Source: Solea solea (Eukaryota; Chordata; Actinopteri; Pleuronectiformes; Soleidae). From it: a DNA stretch of 64,000 bases. The translations under genes were made by a program, and so were the position numbers. Below, in pieces: positions 62,383 through 64,000 of the stretch (positions are counted from its first letter, which is position 1; the number at the start of each line of letters is the position of its first letter). Location: assembly GCF_958295425.1 (NCBI RefSeq), contig NC_081141.1, positions 18,409,680 through 18,473,679 on the forward strand, in the 5' to 3' direction. The notes below the pieces were generated by a model. It was not told the origin of the DNA, did not search any database, and was given only the letters and a program-made list of their open reading frames with translations.

Positions 62383-64000
62383 TACAAATCGGTAAAGTAT
62401 TCCTTTACGACTGGTTCAGGCTGGACCACTGCATCAGAGGCTAAACGGGTGCTCTGTCCCTTTTAAGAGCACCTTTCTACTGCTGCTACCACAACTCTGA
62501 CATTTGCTTTTAACTACTGTGACTGTCATTCATTCATTCATTCATTGTCTCTGCTTTATCCTCCACATGAGGGTCGTAGAGTTAATCCCAGCAGAGTGAA
62601 ATCACTACACTAATTATTGTTCAGGTGTGTTGTAGCAGGGAAACACTTGGAATTTGGAAACACTGCTATAGCGATGGCACCATGTGAGATCATTTTTATT
62701 GTAATTATGCGAGCAAAATAAGTCAAATGAAGAAATGCATACACTGGTAACCGCTTTTTTTTTACATCTCTCACATGTTTGTGTGCAGCTTGTTACTAAG
62801 AGTCAAGCCACGAAAACAAACAATTGCTGTGACAACTCCAGGGATGAGCAGGCAAAGCTGAACCATTCAAATGTATATTTGACTTTCAAAAGGACGTCTG
62901 CGTGCTGCCAGTTAAAGACCCCACCTGAGAGCAAACACCTTCGAATGACATCTAAACATCATATTTCAGTAGGTGAGGATGGAAGGAGATTGTAAACTTG
63001 TTTGCTGAACTAAAAAAAAAAAAAAAAAGCATATACCAGAAAGACACGGAATCCAAAACCTCACAGTATCCTTGGCTATGTGTAAACAGGCCAGTGCAGT
63101 GAGCAGTTCATGTTTTGCTGTTTTGAAACAAAATGGGGCACAACCACATGACACCACCAAAATAACAACTAGTATTTTATACTCCAATGCGAGGACAAAA
63201 TGTGTGTTTCCGTTTAAAATCGGTACCGAAATAAAAGAATCAAACCTGGAACACCTTTTAACTGCAGCCTTTGTGAGTTTCTAGATGCGTATCAAAAAGC
63301 AGTTTCTGGTTTTTATGAAACAAATAATTGAGCCCTGGTTTGGACACATACTGGCTCTTTCAAATGATAACACACACACAGGTTCCTATTGAAGCTCCCA
63401 ATTTTCAGTTTCAGATCACATGATAGTGAATGTATTTGTTTACCAAATGTGTTTGTTAACAGTCCTGAAAATTGGAAGTTGTCATATTTTTCCGTGGGGG
63501 GTGTATATCTTTGTGAGCTGGTCCTCACATTCTGTCAGGGTTAAGACCTGGTTTCAGGGTAAGAATTGGGTTTAGGTTAGGGATATCTTTTGTGAGGACC
63601 AAAACAGTTATAAACCATAACGAGTGATGAAATGTCTGAACTGATCACCCTGGGTGACTTTAAATCAATTTTAAAGGACAGATGTGTTCTCTTAGTGGAT
63701 GTAGCGGCTCTAACTGAGATCTAATTAGTGACCTGTTTGTTCGTGTTGTGGTGGTTGTTTTCTGTATTTACTAATTTGTCTGACGCAACTTTTAAGTGTA
63801 CGTATGCTGCCGTCTTGTCCAGGTCTCTCTTGAGAAAGTGATTATCTCAATGAGACTTTTCTGCAAATGCCCAAATGTGTGTTAAAGCTCTGTTGCGTTG
63901 AAAGGATGTTTTGCATGGCATCATGAATAAGGCTTAGACAAATCCTTTGCATTTGAATGCACCTTGTTTACAAGTCAAGTTTCTTGGAGATGGTTTGAAC
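62383..64000. other. gna14: gna14 intron 1 continued, to window end
   Basis: No exon is supported on either strand. It contains an ATTC tetramer run (62527-62547), a small hAT-MITE scrap at about 62621-62665 (GGTGTGTTGTAGCAGGG) and a short A run near 63011. A GTCCTCACATTCTGTCAGGG...GTGAGGACC block at about 63522-63600 is inverted at its ends and resembles a common fish MITE. Confidence 0.5.

Overview
The window is vertebrate genomic DNA, almost certainly from a ray-finned (teleost) fish. Three things support this: multi-exon genes with canonical GT/AG introns, often only 66-150 bp long; abundant CA/GT and AT microsatellites; and short dispersed repeats of teleost type (a tRNA-derived SINE, foldback MITEs, a decayed Tc1-like transposon). 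I cannot name the species from sequence alone.

Layout from left to right. A CpG-rich block at about 1490-2010 carries a 13-codon minus-strand first exon that resembles the start of PRUNE2. About 5 kb of non-coding DNA follows, including homeodomain-site-rich candidate enhancers. The intronless forkhead gene foxb2 lies at 7699-8664 (+). About 11 kb of gene-free DNA with repeats and candidate regulatory elements comes next. A C2CD4-family gene has its coding exon at 19975-21222 (+). The very large gene vps13a starts at 22852 and ends at 56732 (+); I could join 76 coding exons in frame into a 3279-residue protein. The G-protein alpha gene gna14 lies at 58613-61187 (-); its exons 2-7 are present and its first exon lies beyond the right edge.

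The order prune2 - foxb2 - vps13a - gna14, with the same orientations, matches human 9q21, so this is an ancient conserved synteny block. The C2CD4-like gene is the odd member. In mammals C2CD4A and C2CD4B sit beside the paralogue VPS13C, which suggests that a FOXB - C2CD4 - VPS13 block predates the vertebrate genome duplications.

The genes do not form an operon or pathway. foxb2 is a developmental transcription factor, and its long flanks probably hold its enhancers. vps13a encodes a bridge-like lipid-transfer protein at membrane contact sites. gna14 encodes a Gq-class alpha subunit. The most informative new annotation is an alternative terminal exon of vps13a (54244-54312, with its own poly(A) signal), which would replace the C-terminal PH-like region. 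vps13a and gna14 converge, with facing poly(A) signals about 36 bp apart. No novel multi-gene system was found.
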